DNA from: DASQZT01 sp963728965
GTDB lineage: Bacteria; Acidobacteriota; Terriglobia; Bryobacterales; Bryobacteraceae
DNA length: 64,000 nucleotides
Reading direction: 5' to 3'
NCBI GenBank assembly: GCA_963728965.1
Contig: CAVSMH010000012.1
Coordinates: 1,064,722 to 1,128,721 of the forward strand
This document shows, one piece after another, positions 45,491-54,924 of this stretch; positions within the stretch are counted from its first letter, which is position 1, and the number at the start of each line of letters is the position of its first letter. The notes under the pieces are model-generated. The model saw only the letters and a list, made by a program, of their open reading frames with translations. It searched no databases and was not told where the DNA came from. A program made the translations under genes and the position numbers.

Positions 45491-46885
45491 ATGCGTCCCA
45501 TCCGGACAATTGCACTGGGTGTGTTGCTGCTGCCGGCGGCGCTGGCCGCCGATCCTGTGCCGCTCTCCGAACACTACCATGCAGTGGCCAACAAGCTCAT
45601 CGATGCCGCCCTCGCCGACACGGAAGGATATGATCGCCTCGCCTACCTGTGCTATCGCATCGGGCATCGCCTGAGCGGGTCGCCTTCGCTCGAGCGCGCC
45701 ATTCAATGGTCCGCCGGACAGATGCGCGCCGCGGGCCTCAGCAATGTCACCATCATTCCCACCAAGGTTCCGCACTGGGTGCGGGGCACCGAATCGGCCC
45801 GCCTGGTGGCGCCCCTCGACCGGCCCCTGCACATGCTGGGGCTGGGCATGAGCATCGGCACGCCTCCCGGGGGCATCACCGCGGACGCGGTGGCGGTGGC
45901 GACGTTTGAGGAATTGGCCCGCCTGGGTCGCGAACGCATCGAGGGCAAGATCGTCGTCTACAACGACGAGTACCACGGGTACGGACCCGCCCGCGTCTAT
46001 CGTTCGGCCGGCCCGTCGCGCGCCGCCGCCCTCGGCGCGGTGGCGGTCCTGGTCCGTTCCGCTACGCCCTTGGCCATGCAGATCCCGCACACCGGAGAGA
46101 TGGCGTACGACCCGGATCAGCCCAGGATCCCCGCCGCGGCCATCTCACCCGAGGACGCCATGATGATCGCGCGTCTGTGCGCCGATGGCGTGCCGGTGAA
46201 GATCCACCTCGCCATGGAAGCCCACATGGAACCCGATGCCGACAGCGGCAACGTGGTGGGCGAAATTCCCGGCGCCGAAACTCCCGCCGAAGTGGTGGTC
46301 CTGGGCGGGCACATCGATTCCTGGGATGTCGGGCAGGGAGCGCAGGACGATGGCGCTTCCATCATGGCCTGCCTCCAGGCGCTGGCCCTCATGAAGAAGC
46401 TCGACCTGCATCCGCGCCGCACCCTGCGCGTGGCCTTCTGGGTGAATGAAGAGAACGGCGGGCGCGGCGGCGAATCGTACCGCGCCTGGGTGGGTGACAA
46501 TATCAAAGATCAGGTGGCCGCCATCGAGATGGATGGCGGCGCCGAAACGCCTCGCGGTTTCGGCGCGGGCGTCGACCCGGCGTCGCTCGAACTCCTCAAA
46601 CAGATCGGCCGGCTGCTGGACCGCATCGGCGCCGGCGAAATCACCGCCGGCGGCGGCGGCTCCGATATCGCTCCCCTCCTCCGCGACGGAGTGCCCGGAC
46701 TGGGCGAGCGTACCTCCGGTGCCCACTACTTCGACTGGCATCACACCGAAGCCGATACGCTCGATAAAGTAGATCCCCTGGACTTCCGCAAGAACGTCGC
46801 CGCACTGGCCGTCATGAGTTACATCCTCGCGGACATGCCGGGCCGCCTCTCGTCGAGCGGGCGAGGCGGGCGCCGCAGCCGGTAA
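45491..46885 (+). CDS. Exported M28-family metallopeptidase (carboxypeptidase Q-like)
   Basis: The 464-residue protein has a signal peptide (TIALGVLLLPAALAADP). A PA-like lid domain includes GRERIEGKIVVYNDEYHGYGPA. The M28 catalytic domain has zinc ligands in VVLGGHIDSWDVGQGAQDDGAS, the acid pair in FWVNEENGGRGGESY, and GAHYFDWHHTEADTLDKVDP. It hydrolyses dipeptides or amino acid derivatives in the periplasm. It starts 9 bases after the ICMT-like stop, so the two are probably cotranscribed. Confidence 0.92.
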   Translation: MRPIRTIALGVLLLPAALAADPVPLSEHYHAVANKLIDAALADTEGYDRLAYLCYRIGHRLSGSPSLERAIQWSAGQMRAAGLSNVTIIPTKVPHWVRGTESARLVAPLDRPLHMLGLGMSIGTPPGGITADAVAVATFEELARLGRERIEGKIVVYNDEYHGYGPARVYRSAGPSRAAALGAVAVLVRSATPLAMQIPHTGEMAYDPDQPRIPAAAISPEDAMMIARLCADGVPVKIHLAMEAHMEPDADSGNVVGEIPGAETPAEVVVLGGHIDSWDVGQGAQDDGASIMACLQALALMKKLDLHPRRTLRVAFWVNEENGGRGGESYRAWVGDNIKDQVAAIEMDGGAETPRGFGAGVDPASLELLKQIGRLLDRIGAGEITAGGGGSDIAPLLRDGVPGLGERTSGAHYFDWHHTEADTLDKVDPLDFRKNVAALAVMSYILADMPGRLSSSGRGGRRSR

Positions 46886-46919
46886 GGCCGCACAGGACGC
46901 CCGTCTATACTGGAAGTAC

Positions 46920-47750
46920 ATGGGTCGTGGTCTCTTTGCCGCCATCGCCGCCGGTACCAGTCTGCTTGTCTGCACGCTGTTCGCGCAGCGTCCCTTCCGT
47001 GAGTATCCGGCGTGGGAATACTATGGATACCCCCTGCCGCCCGATTACCAGGTGCCCGGAGAGTGGACCTTCGCCCGGCTCATGTACCCGACCTTCCACA
47101 TCCAGATCGACTGGCAGTTCCGGCCCGCTTTCGACTGGCGGCAGGGCCGCACCAACTGGACCATCGACTATCCCCGCTCCGACCGCCACCTGGCCGCCGC
47201 CGTCCGCCGCCTCACCCGCCTGGACGCGCATTCCGTCGAGCAGCCCATCAACCTCGCGGAAGACGACGACGTGTTCAATTACCCCTGGCTGTACGCCGTC
47301 GAGACCGGCCACTGGGAACTGACCGATGCGCAGATCGCCAAGTTCCGCGAGTACCTGCTGCGCGGCGGCTTCTTCATGTGCGACGACTTCCATGGCACCG
47401 ACGAATGGACCGTCTTCATGTACACCATGCGCAAAGTGTTCCCCGAGCGCGAAGTGGTCGATCTGCCCAACGAGGACGCCATCTTCCACACCGTTTTCGA
47501 TCTCGACGACCGCTACCAGGTGCCCGGCGCGCAGTTCCTGATGACCGGCCGGATCTACGAGAAGGACGGCTTCGGCGCGAAGTGGCGCGGTGTCTACGAC
47601 GACAACGGCCGCCTGATGGTGGCCATCTGCCACAACGTCGACCTCGGCGACTCCTGGGAGCACGCCGACAATCCGCGGTATCCCCAAAAGTACTCCGCGT
47701 TGGGCATCCGGATCGGCGTCAATTACGTGATCTACGCCATGACCCATTGA
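46920..47750 (+). CDS. DUF4159 domain protein, exported
   Basis: The 276-residue protein has a signal peptide (LFAAIAAGTSLLVCTLFAQ). Then come FTFARLMYP-like and DWRQGRTNWTIDYPRSDRHLAAAVRRLTRLDA, followed by GGFFMCDDFHGTDEW, typical of DUF4159. The fold resembles glutamine-amidotransferase-like domains, without a clear catalytic cysteine triad here. It lies 34 bases after the M28 peptidase. The function is unknown; such proteins often accompany MoxR/VWA clusters. Confidence 0.87.
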   Translation: MGRGLFAAIAAGTSLLVCTLFAQRPFREYPAWEYYGYPLPPDYQVPGEWTFARLMYPTFHIQIDWQFRPAFDWRQGRTNWTIDYPRSDRHLAAAVRRLTRLDAHSVEQPINLAEDDDVFNYPWLYAVETGHWELTDAQIAKFREYLLRGGFFMCDDFHGTDEWTVFMYTMRKVFPEREVVDLPNEDAIFHTVFDLDDRYQVPGAQFLMTGRIYEKDGFGAKWRGVYDDNGRLMVAICHNVDLGDSWEHADNPRYPQKYSALGIRIGVNYVIYAMTH

Positions 47751-47778
47751 GGTCGGACGGCGGCGCCACCGCGGCGGA

Positions 47779-48324
47779 TCACCGGATCAGGGGAAGGTAC
47801 GCCGCCACGCTTTCCCGGTACTGCTGGAATTGCGGTCCGAAGTGGCTGGCCAGCAAGGCATCTTCGATGCGCACGCGGATTTCGATTCCGGTCACGAATA
47901 CCACGACCGCCCCGGCCAGCCGGAGCAAGGGCGTGATCATGAAACCCGCGCCCAATAGCAGGGCAAACATCCCGGCATAGATCGGATGCCGGACCACGCG
48001 ATACGGGCCCGACCGCACCAGTTGGTGATCGGCATTCAGACCCGCATCCAGGCGCCATTGGCGGCCCAGGGCGCGGGTCGCCGTCCAGACCAGCACGTTG
48101 GCCAGCGCCAGAAACACCGCCGACACAGCGGCGCGCCAGGGGGCGGGGGTGCGGAACCAGAAAGGGCCGGAGCAGGCGATGGCGAACCCCACCGCTTGCA
48201 GAAGGATGCCCCATCGGGCCCGCGTGTCGAGCCGGGTGGGAGTCTGCGGGCGCTTCATCGCCAGAAAGGGCACGAACCAGAGAATCCAGCCACTGCCCAG
48301 AATCGCCCATTGATATCCGCGCAT
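47779..48324 (-). CDS. ICMT/PEMT-like membrane methyltransferase family protein (copy 2)
   Basis: The 181-residue paralogue of the 44924-45481 protein shares LVRSGPYRVVRHPIYAGM and the ending EIRVRIEDALLASHFGPQFQQYRESVAAYLP. About five membrane helices are visible. It lies 30 bases downstream of the tetraether-synthase-like radical SAM gene on the same strand, so it may work on the same lipid. The methyl acceptor is unknown. Confidence 0.88.
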   Translation of the reverse strand: MRGYQWAILGSGWILWFVPFLAMKRPQTPTRLDTRARWGILLQAVGFAIACSGPFWFRTPAPWRAAVSAVFLALANVLVWTATRALGRQWRLDAGLNADHQLVRSGPYRVVRHPIYAGMFALLLGAGFMITPLLRLAGAVVVFVTGIEIRVRIEDALLASHFGPQFQQYRESVAAYLPLIR

Positions 48325-48354
48325 CTGGTCAATTGTAGTTGACCAGCCGGGGGA

Positions 48355-49992
48355 TCAGGGGACCAGTTCCTCCACGCCCACGTGGCAACCTTTCCTGGCT
48401 TCCACCTTCAGGCGGCGCATCTCTTCCTTGAGGTCGAACGGCACCGAGAACTCCTTCTCGACCTTCTCGCGAAAGACCGGGCCGGAATTGTACGCGCAGA
48501 ACGGGTAGATCCGCCCGTTGGGTGCGGCGTAGTGGATCACGCAACGCTTCACGCGCTCCACATCGTAGTTGTACGAGTCCATGAAGTGCATGCCGGCCAG
48601 CATCAGCGTGCGGTAGGTGAAACCCTCCTGTTCACTCTTGCCGCGGCCGTACTTCTTGTCGGTCATGCCCTGGAGCGTCTGGAGGAACTTGGTGAAGGTG
48701 AGGCCCGCCGGCGCTTTGTCCTCGTGGAAGTGTTTGCGCAGGTTGTTCCACGTTTCAAGCTTGGTAAAGAACTGAATGCGCCGCTTGCCCGCCTTCCGCG
48801 CCAGCATGTCCATCTCCTGCAGCATGGGCCCCACATCGACGAACTGCGTCACGGGCACGGCGTGGCGGTTCTGGTCCACAAACAGGTAGGTGCCGAGCGA
48901 GCAGTGCGGATGGCAGCTCAGGGTGGTGGTTTCGTCGCCGCGCAGCGCGCTGATGAGCTTCGAGAAGGGCGTCACGCAGGAGAGCGGAAACCAATCCTGG
49001 TAGGGGTCGGCGATGCCGGTCTGCTGTTGCACCGCGTGTGCGAAATCCGACAGCGTGAAGCGCTTCTGCTCCAGTTCCTGGCGCGCGATGCGTCCGGTGA
49101 ACGCCACCGGCTGGAAGCTGACCCCGCTCGAACATTCGATGTATTCGAGCGCGAGGCGGATGATATCGCCGATCTGGTGATCGTTCACGCCCTTGACGAT
49201 GGTGGGAACGTAGACGATCTTCAGGCCGGCGCGTTTGACGTTTTCGATGCACTTGAGCTTCAGGTCCCACAACGACTCGCCGCGGGTGCGGCGGTACACC
49301 TCGTCGCACACGCCATCGAACTGAAGATAGAGCGTGTGGAGGCCGGCTTCTTTGCACTGTTCGGCGAATTCCAGGTCGGCGAATTTGATGCCGTTGGTGG
49401 CGGCCTGGGTGTGGGAAAAGCCCATGTCGCGGGCGAGGCGCAGGACGTCGAGAAACCGCGGGTACATGGTGGGTTCGCCGCCCGAGAACTGCACGATACG
49501 GCCGGCCACGGGACGCTCGTCACGCAGCGCCTGAAGCATCTTGCGGACGGTTTCGAAATCGGGCTCGTAGAGGTAGCCCTGCACGTTGGCATTGGCAAAG
49601 CAGACGGGGCAGGTGAGATTGCAGCGGTTGGTGAGATCGACGTTGGCCAGGCCGGTGTGGCTGGTGTGCATGTTGCAGAGGCCGCAGTCGTCCGGGCAGC
49701 GGGTGGCGTTGGCGACTATCGGATTTTCAAGGCCGCGATTGTCCCCGAAGCTCCATTCCTCCATCTTGAGATAGAGGCGGGCATCGGAATAGATGATGTC
49801 GCGGAAGTCGCCGTGCTGGTCGCAGTGTTTTTCCATCACCACCTTGCCGGCCTCTTCAAAGATCCTGGCATCAATCAGTTGCCCGCAATCCGGGCAGAGC
49901 GACCGGGTGCTTTTGGGAAGGCCCTTGGGAGCGGCCTGAATGGGCGAGCCCGTATAGGTAGTCTCGGGTTGTATTACCTGAAATTTGGCCAT
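48355..49992 (-). CDS. Radical SAM protein related to tetraether lipid synthase (Tes/MJ0619-like)
   Basis: From ATG 49992 (MAKFQVIQ; 50040 is less likely) the protein has 545 residues. An N-terminal CPDCG (C33, C36) and C57-x-x-H-G suggest a rubredoxin-like site. C99, C103 and C106 (CPDDCGLC) may hold an auxiliary cluster. The radical SAM triad is C124-x3-C128-x2-C131 (CNLTCPVC), followed by VQFSGGEPT. Further cysteines lie in SCVTP, SCHPHCSLG and FCAYNSG. This layout matches the family of archaeal Tes, which joins lipid tails, and its homologues in Acidobacteria that make membrane-spanning lipids. Function here is inferred from family. Confidence 0.75.
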   Translation of the reverse strand: MAKFQVIQPETTYTGSPIQAAPKGLPKSTRSLCPDCGQLIDARIFEEAGKVVMEKHCDQHGDFRDIIYSDARLYLKMEEWSFGDNRGLENPIVANATRCPDDCGLCNMHTSHTGLANVDLTNRCNLTCPVCFANANVQGYLYEPDFETVRKMLQALRDERPVAGRIVQFSGGEPTMYPRFLDVLRLARDMGFSHTQAATNGIKFADLEFAEQCKEAGLHTLYLQFDGVCDEVYRRTRGESLWDLKLKCIENVKRAGLKIVYVPTIVKGVNDHQIGDIIRLALEYIECSSGVSFQPVAFTGRIARQELEQKRFTLSDFAHAVQQQTGIADPYQDWFPLSCVTPFSKLISALRGDETTTLSCHPHCSLGTYLFVDQNRHAVPVTQFVDVGPMLQEMDMLARKAGKRRIQFFTKLETWNNLRKHFHEDKAPAGLTFTKFLQTLQGMTDKKYGRGKSEQEGFTYRTLMLAGMHFMDSYNYDVERVKRCVIHYAAPNGRIYPFCAYNSGPVFREKVEKEFSVPFDLKEEMRRLKVEARKGCHVGVEELVP

Positions 49993-50151
49993 GACCCACC
50001 ATTCTAGGAAGCAGGCTCCGCGCGAGCCAGATTCGGACACCGAAGGGTGGAATCGTCCGGTCGTACGGTGGTTAGCGGGGGGTGAACGGGGACTGTTGAT
50101 TAATGCAACAGCACCGGCCCGCGGACCGATTCGAGCAGCTTGGCGGGATCC

Positions 50152-51117
50152 CTACGTATAGAAGTTTCGATCCCAGGCGTGCCTCTTCAGGAGTTGTAGC
50201 ATGTCCTGCGGCAAGGCTCCGAGATCGGAAAGCGCGCTGTTGGACTCGGCGTGCTTTCGCGTGCGCATTCCGGGGATGACGGTGGAGACGGCGGGGTGGG
50301 AGAGGCAGAAGCGGAGCGCGACATCGGCCAGATTGGCGCCATCGCCCAGATCGCGCCGCAGCGCCGCCACGTGTTCCGCCACCTGTTGCTTGCGGTCGCC
50401 GCGGAAGTACCAGTCGCGGAAATCGCCCTCCGGGAAGCGGGTGCTCTGGTTCACCGTGCCGGCGAGGGCGCCCTCATCCAGGGGCACCCGCGCCAGCACG
50501 CCGATGTTGCGCTCCCGGCACAGCGGAAGGAGATTCCGTTCGGGAAGCTGATCGAAAATGTTGTAGATCACCTGCACGGCATCGATCAGCCCGGTTCGGA
50601 TGGCATCCAGCCCTGAATCGGGATCGTGCTCAGTGAGGGAGAGGCCGGCGGCGCGGATCTTGCCGCTGCGTTTGAGATCGTCGAAGGCCCGGCGCCACTC
50701 GTCGCGGACGGTCCACTCGCTGGTCCAGACATGAAGTTGCAGCAGGTCGATGGCGTCCAGGCCGAGATTGCGCAGGCTCTCTTCGGCGGACGCCATGATG
50801 TAGTCGTAAGGGAAGACCTGGTTGATGTCGGCGCCGCGCGGCGCCGGCCAGACGCGGTTTTTCGGCGGCACCTTGGTGGCCACGTAGATCCGCTTGCCGG
50901 CGGCGCGCACCACCTGTCCGACGAGCTGCTCGCTATGGCCGTCGCCATACGCCAGGGCGGTGTCGATGAAATTGACGCCGAGCTCGAGGGCGCGGTGGAG
51001 CGCGGCGAGCGATTCGTCGTCGGTGCCGCCGAGCCACTGCTTGCCGCCGATACCCCAGGCCCCGTAGCCGATTTCGCTCACTGCGAAGCCGGTTCGTCCG
51101 AGTTTGCGGTAGTTCAT
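50152..51117 (-). CDS. Aldo/keto reductase
   Basis: The 321-residue protein has the AKR barrel and tetrad: D and Y in NFIDTALAYGDGHSE, K in YVATKVPP, H in LLQLHVW. The NADP-binding C-terminal loop VSTVIPGMRTRKHAESN is complete. It probably reduces a carbonyl with NADPH. Its ATG overlaps the stop of the NHL-repeat gene (ATGA), making it the last gene of a four-gene chain. Confidence 0.93.
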   Translation of the reverse strand: MNYRKLGRTGFAVSEIGYGAWGIGGKQWLGGTDDESLAALHRALELGVNFIDTALAYGDGHSEQLVGQVVRAAGKRIYVATKVPPKNRVWPAPRGADINQVFPYDYIMASAEESLRNLGLDAIDLLQLHVWTSEWTVRDEWRRAFDDLKRSGKIRAAGLSLTEHDPDSGLDAIRTGLIDAVQVIYNIFDQLPERNLLPLCRERNIGVLARVPLDEGALAGTVNQSTRFPEGDFRDWYFRGDRKQQVAEHVAALRRDLGDGANLADVALRFCLSHPAVSTVIPGMRTRKHAESNSALSDLGALPQDMLQLLKRHAWDRNFYT

Positions 51118-53879
51118 TGTACCCAGATGGTAACGCCGGACTGGGAAGATTCGGAGCCGGCGCCGATCACCACGGGCTGCGCGCCGGGGGCGAGACCGTC
51201 GGGCACCAGCACGTTCACCTGGATCAAACCGGCGATGTAGCCGGGCACCGTGCCGGCGTAGGCCTGCGAGGTGGCCTTACCGCCGACGGTCACCGAAACG
51301 GGGGCGACGACCCGCGCATCCACGGCAGGCACGGCGCCCTGGCTGGCGGGACTGGTCTGGCCGGCGCCGGTCATGTAGACGAGCACGTAATCGCCGGCCT
51401 TGGCGGGATGGTCGGGGCTGTTCAGCGTGCTGTCGCTGAAATTGACCGCGGCCGCCGGGCCGGTGCCGCTGCTGTTGGCGGTGAAGATGCCGGGCGCGAC
51501 CGGCGCGACGGCAACCGTCACGGGGGTGGAGGTGAGCTGTTGCGAAGTGACGACGATCTGCGCGGCCGATCCGGCGAGGTCGTAGGGCACGACTGCGCTG
51601 ATCTGGTTGGCCGAGGTGTAGAGCATGGTCGCGGGCGCGCCATTAATGGCGACGCTGGTGCCGGCGAGCGTGGAGGGAAAGCGGCCGTCGGATCCGAGTT
51701 GGGTCTGGACCAGCGAGGTGGGTCCGAGGTTGGACCCATAGATGACGATCACCTCGCCGGGAGCGATGGCGCCGCGCTGGTTGGTGGCGCCGTTGACGAC
51801 GGCCCCCACCGATACATTCGATGTGGGGGCCTGGAGCATGCGCACCGCGTCGTTGGCGGTATCGGTGATATACAGATTGGCCGACGGATCGAGAGCCAGG
51901 GCGGTGGGCTGATTCAGCCGCGCGTTGGTGGCGGGGCCGCCATCGCCGGCGTAGCCGAGGGAACCATTGCCGGCAATGGTGGCGATGACGCCGCCGGGCA
52001 GGATGCGGCGGACGCTCGCGCCGCCATCGGAGACGTAGACGCTGCCCGCGGCATCGACGGCGATGCCGGTGGGATTGCCGATCTGCGCGCTGGTGGCGCG
52101 GCCGCCGTCGCCGCCGTGACCCACCTGGCCGTTGCCGCCGATGGTGGTGATGGTCCCCGCCGGTGTGACCAGCCGCACGCGGTTGTTGCCCGTATCGGCG
52201 ATGTAGAGATTGCCCGAGCGATCGACGGCCACGCCCTGCGGCAGGTTCAACTGGGCGTCGATGGCGTTGCCGCCGTCTCCGCCGAAGCTCTGGAGGCCGG
52301 TGCCCGCGGCGGTGGTAATGGTGCCGCCGGACACCTTGCGGATGCGTTGATTGTTCAGGTCGGAAATATAGAGGTTGCCGTTGGAATCGACCGCCACGCC
52401 GGTGGGTGTGTTCAACATGGCGCTGGTGGGAGATCCGCCATCACCGCCGAACCCCGGGGTGCCGCTGCCGGCGACGGTGGTGATGACGCCGCCCGAGACC
52501 TTGCGCACACGCGCGTTCAGCGTGTCGGCGATATACACGCTACCCGCCGCGTCCACGGCGACGCCGCGCGGAGAGTCGAGTTGGGCGCTGGTGGCGGCGG
52601 CGTTATCACCGCCGAAGCCGGCCGTTCCGGTGCCGGCGAAGCGCGAGATGATGCCGTCGGTTCCCACCTTCCGCACCACGTGGTTGGCCGTGTCGGCCAC
52701 GTAGATATTGCCGGAGTCATCCACGGCGAGGCCCTGCGGGGCATCCAACTGGGCGGAGGTGGCGGGCCAGTCGTCGCCCGAAAAACTGTTCAGTCCATTG
52801 CCGGCGACGGTGCCGATGGTGGTTCCGGAGACCTTGCGGATGCGCAGATTGGCCGAATCGGCGATGAAGAGATTGCCGGAGCCGTCCACCGCGATTCCGG
52901 TGGGCGAGTTGAGTTGAGCCGCGGTGGCGGATCCGCCGTCGCCCGCGAAATTGCCGGTACCGTTGCCGGCGACGGTAGTGATGGTGCCGCTCTTGTCTAC
53001 CTTGCGGATGCGGCTGTCGTTCTCTTCGGCGAAGAAGACGTTGCCGGAGGAGTCGGTGGTCACCGCGACGGGGCCGATCAGACCGGCCTTGTTGGCCGAG
53101 CCGTTATCGCCGGAGAAGCCGATGGAGGCGTTGCCGGCGAAGGTGATGATGGCGCCGCCGGTGATTTCGCGAATGGCGGCGTTGCCCTTATCGGCGATGA
53201 AGAGGTTGCCGGAGGAATCGATGGCAACGTCGGTGGGGGTATGCAGCGCGGCGGCGGTGGGCGTGCCGTAATCGCCTCCGAATTCGGGGAAGCTGGTGCC
53301 GGCGGCGATGTGAATGATGCCATCGGGATTAACGACGCGCAGGAGGTGGTCGCCGGAATCGGCAATATACAGGTTGCCGGTGTTCTTGTCGAACGCCACG
53401 CCCATGGGCAGGTGCAGGTTGGCATTGACGGCGAGGCCGCCATCGCCGAATGCGGCCGGTCCGCCGCCGGGGCTGATGATGCCATTGCCCGCGACGGTGA
53501 TGATGGTGCCGTCGGGCGCGATCCTGCGCACGCGATTGTTGATCGAATCGGCAACATACAAGTTGCCGGCCGGATCGAAGGCGATGCCCTGGGGCGAGTT
53601 GAACTGCGCGTTCAACGCCGGGCCGCCATCGCCCGAATATCCGGCGCGCGAATTGCCGGCGACGCGGGTGAGCGTGGTGCCGGCCATTTTGAAGATGCAG
53701 TTGCCGCTGGTGAAATAGACGTTGCCCGCGCTGTCGGTGATCACCCGGTTGGGCTGGCCGATCGAAATATTGGGCGCGGACCAGGGGGTGGCCGGCGGCG
53801 CCCCGCCCGCCACGGTGGTAATGCTGTATTGGGCAAACGCGAGCGTAGAGCCGGCCAGCAGCAGTATCGATCTGAACAT
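51114..53879 (-). CDS. Exported NHL-repeat protein with Solibacter-type C-terminal domain (TIGR03437)
   Basis: From ATG 53879 (AAGGAA six bases upstream; ATG 53885 is the alternative) the protein has 921 residues. After a signal peptide (FRSILLLAGSTLAFA) come about twelve NHL repeats of 55 residues each, with the pattern GxGGDGGxAxxAxL-x-P-x-GVAVDxxGNLYIAD-x-RIRKV. These would form two beta-propellers. The last 230 residues are TIGR03437 (APGEVIVIYGSNLGP, NQISAVVPYDLAG, DYVLVYMTGAGQT, QVNVLVPDG). It is probably a cell-surface binding or scaffold protein. Confidence 0.92.
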   Translation of the reverse strand: MFRSILLLAGSTLAFAQYSITTVAGGAPPATPWSAPNISIGQPNRVITDSAGNVYFTSGNCIFKMAGTTLTRVAGNSRAGYSGDGGPALNAQFNSPQGIAFDPAGNLYVADSINNRVRRIAPDGTIITVAGNGIISPGGGPAAFGDGGLAVNANLHLPMGVAFDKNTGNLYIADSGDHLLRVVNPDGIIHIAAGTSFPEFGGDYGTPTAAALHTPTDVAIDSSGNLFIADKGNAAIREITGGAIITFAGNASIGFSGDNGSANKAGLIGPVAVTTDSSGNVFFAEENDSRIRKVDKSGTITTVAGNGTGNFAGDGGSATAAQLNSPTGIAVDGSGNLFIADSANLRIRKVSGTTIGTVAGNGLNSFSGDDWPATSAQLDAPQGLAVDDSGNIYVADTANHVVRKVGTDGIISRFAGTGTAGFGGDNAAATSAQLDSPRGVAVDAAGSVYIADTLNARVRKVSGGVITTVAGSGTPGFGGDGGSPTSAMLNTPTGVAVDSNGNLYISDLNNQRIRKVSGGTITTAAGTGLQSFGGDGGNAIDAQLNLPQGVAVDRSGNLYIADTGNNRVRLVTPAGTITTIGGNGQVGHGGDGGRATSAQIGNPTGIAVDAAGSVYVSDGGASVRRILPGGVIATIAGNGSLGYAGDGGPATNARLNQPTALALDPSANLYITDTANDAVRMLQAPTSNVSVGAVVNGATNQRGAIAPGEVIVIYGSNLGPTSLVQTQLGSDGRFPSTLAGTSVAINGAPATMLYTSANQISAVVPYDLAGSAAQIVVTSQQLTSTPVTVAVAPVAPGIFTANSSGTGPAAAVNFSDSTLNSPDHPAKAGDYVLVYMTGAGQTSPASQGAVPAVDARVVAPVSVTVGGKATSQAYAGTVPGYIAGLIQVNVLVPDGLAPGAQPVVIGAGSESSQSGVTIWVQ

Positions 53880-53892
53880 GTACATTTCCTTG

Positions 53893-54924
53893 TTATGAAT
53901 CGCGCAGCGCCTCCGCCAACGCATCCAGCGCCTGGGCGCAGGCTTCACGGGCGACATCGTAATGGGTGACCGCGCGCATCTGGCGCTCATTGATGCCGTT
54001 GATGAGCACGCCCCGCGCCTTGAGGCGCGCGCTGATTGCCGCGGGGGCCACGCCGGTGGCGGAAACGTCGAAGACGACGATATTGGTAGCCACCTGCCGC
54101 GGATCGACGCCGATTCCCTGGATGCGGCTCAAGCCTTCGGCGAAGAACCGGGCGTTGCAATGATCGTCGAAGAGGCGCCTGGGCGTTTCTTCGAGCGCCA
54201 CCAGTCCGGCGGCGGCGAGCACGCCTGCCTGCCGCATACCGCCGCCGAGGCGTTTGCGATAGAGGCGGCCCCTGGCGATGAGCGGCGCCGGTCCGGCCAG
54301 CATCGAACCCACGGGAGCGCCGAGCGCTTTGGAGAGGCAGAACATGACGGTATCGACCGGCGCCACGATTTCGCGGACCGGGATGGCCATGGCCGCGGCG
54401 GCGTTGAACACGCGGGCGCCATCCATGTGCACGTTGAGGCCGCGTTCGTGCACGCCATCGCAGATTTCGCGGATGGTGGAGAGGGGATAGACGGTGCCGC
54501 CGCCCATGTTGTGGGTGTTTTCGATTTCGACCATGGCGGTGGGCGCGGCGTGCGAGCTGAGCGGCTTGAGGACGCGCCGCACCTGTTCCCAGGAAAGGAT
54601 GCCGTCCGCGGTGGGGACGGCGCGCACCACGCATCCGGAGAACCACGCGACCATAGCGAGTTCGTAATCGAGGACGTGGGAGCGCGAGTCGGCGATCACC
54701 TCCTGCCCATGCTCGGTGAGCAGTTTGACGGCGATGGTGTTGCCCATCGTTCCGGTGGGGACGAACAGCGCGGCTTCCTTGCCGGTGATTTCGGCGGCGC
54801 GCTGTTCGAGGCGGTTGACGGTGGGATCTTCGCCATAGACATCGTCGCCCACGTCGGCCTCCATCATGGCGCGGCGCATGGCGGGGGTGGGTTTGGTTAC
54901 GGTGTCGCTGCGGAGGTCGATCAT
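53893..54924 (-). CDS. Low-specificity L-threonine aldolase
   Basis: The 343-residue protein is a fold-type I PLP enzyme with the threonine aldolase landmarks: IDLRSDTVTKPTPAMRRAM, GDDVYGEDPTVNRLE, FVPTGTMGNTIA, HMDGARVFNAA, and the PLP lysine in CLSKALGAPVGS. It cleaves L-threonine and L-allo-threonine to glycine and acetaldehyde. ATG 54924 overlaps the hemW stop (ATGA), and the NHL gene begins 13 bases after its stop. Confidence 0.95.
   Translation of the reverse strand: MIDLRSDTVTKPTPAMRRAMMEADVGDDVYGEDPTVNRLEQRAAEITGKEAALFVPTGTMGNTIAVKLLTEHGQEVIADSRSHVLDYELAMVAWFSGCVVRAVPTADGILSWEQVRRVLKPLSSHAAPTAMVEIENTHNMGGGTVYPLSTIREICDGVHERGLNVHMDGARVFNAAAAMAIPVREIVAPVDTVMFCLSKALGAPVGSMLAGPAPLIARGRLYRKRLGGGMRQAGVLAAAGLVALEETPRRLFDDHCNARFFAEGLSRIQGIGVDPRQVATNIVVFDVSATGVAPAAISARLKARGVLINGINERQMRAVTHYDVAREACAQALDALAEALRDS

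Noticed and set aside
51840..53760. Regular repeats in the DNA that might suggest a CRISPR or satellite array
   Set aside because: They are the roughly 165-bp coding repeats of the NHL propeller blades, diverged at the DNA level, without spacer structure.
51117..53969. A 950-codon plus-strand ORF opposite the NHL-repeat gene
   Set aside because: It is a glycine/alanine-rich shadow of the regular NHL repeats on the other strand; no domain is visible.
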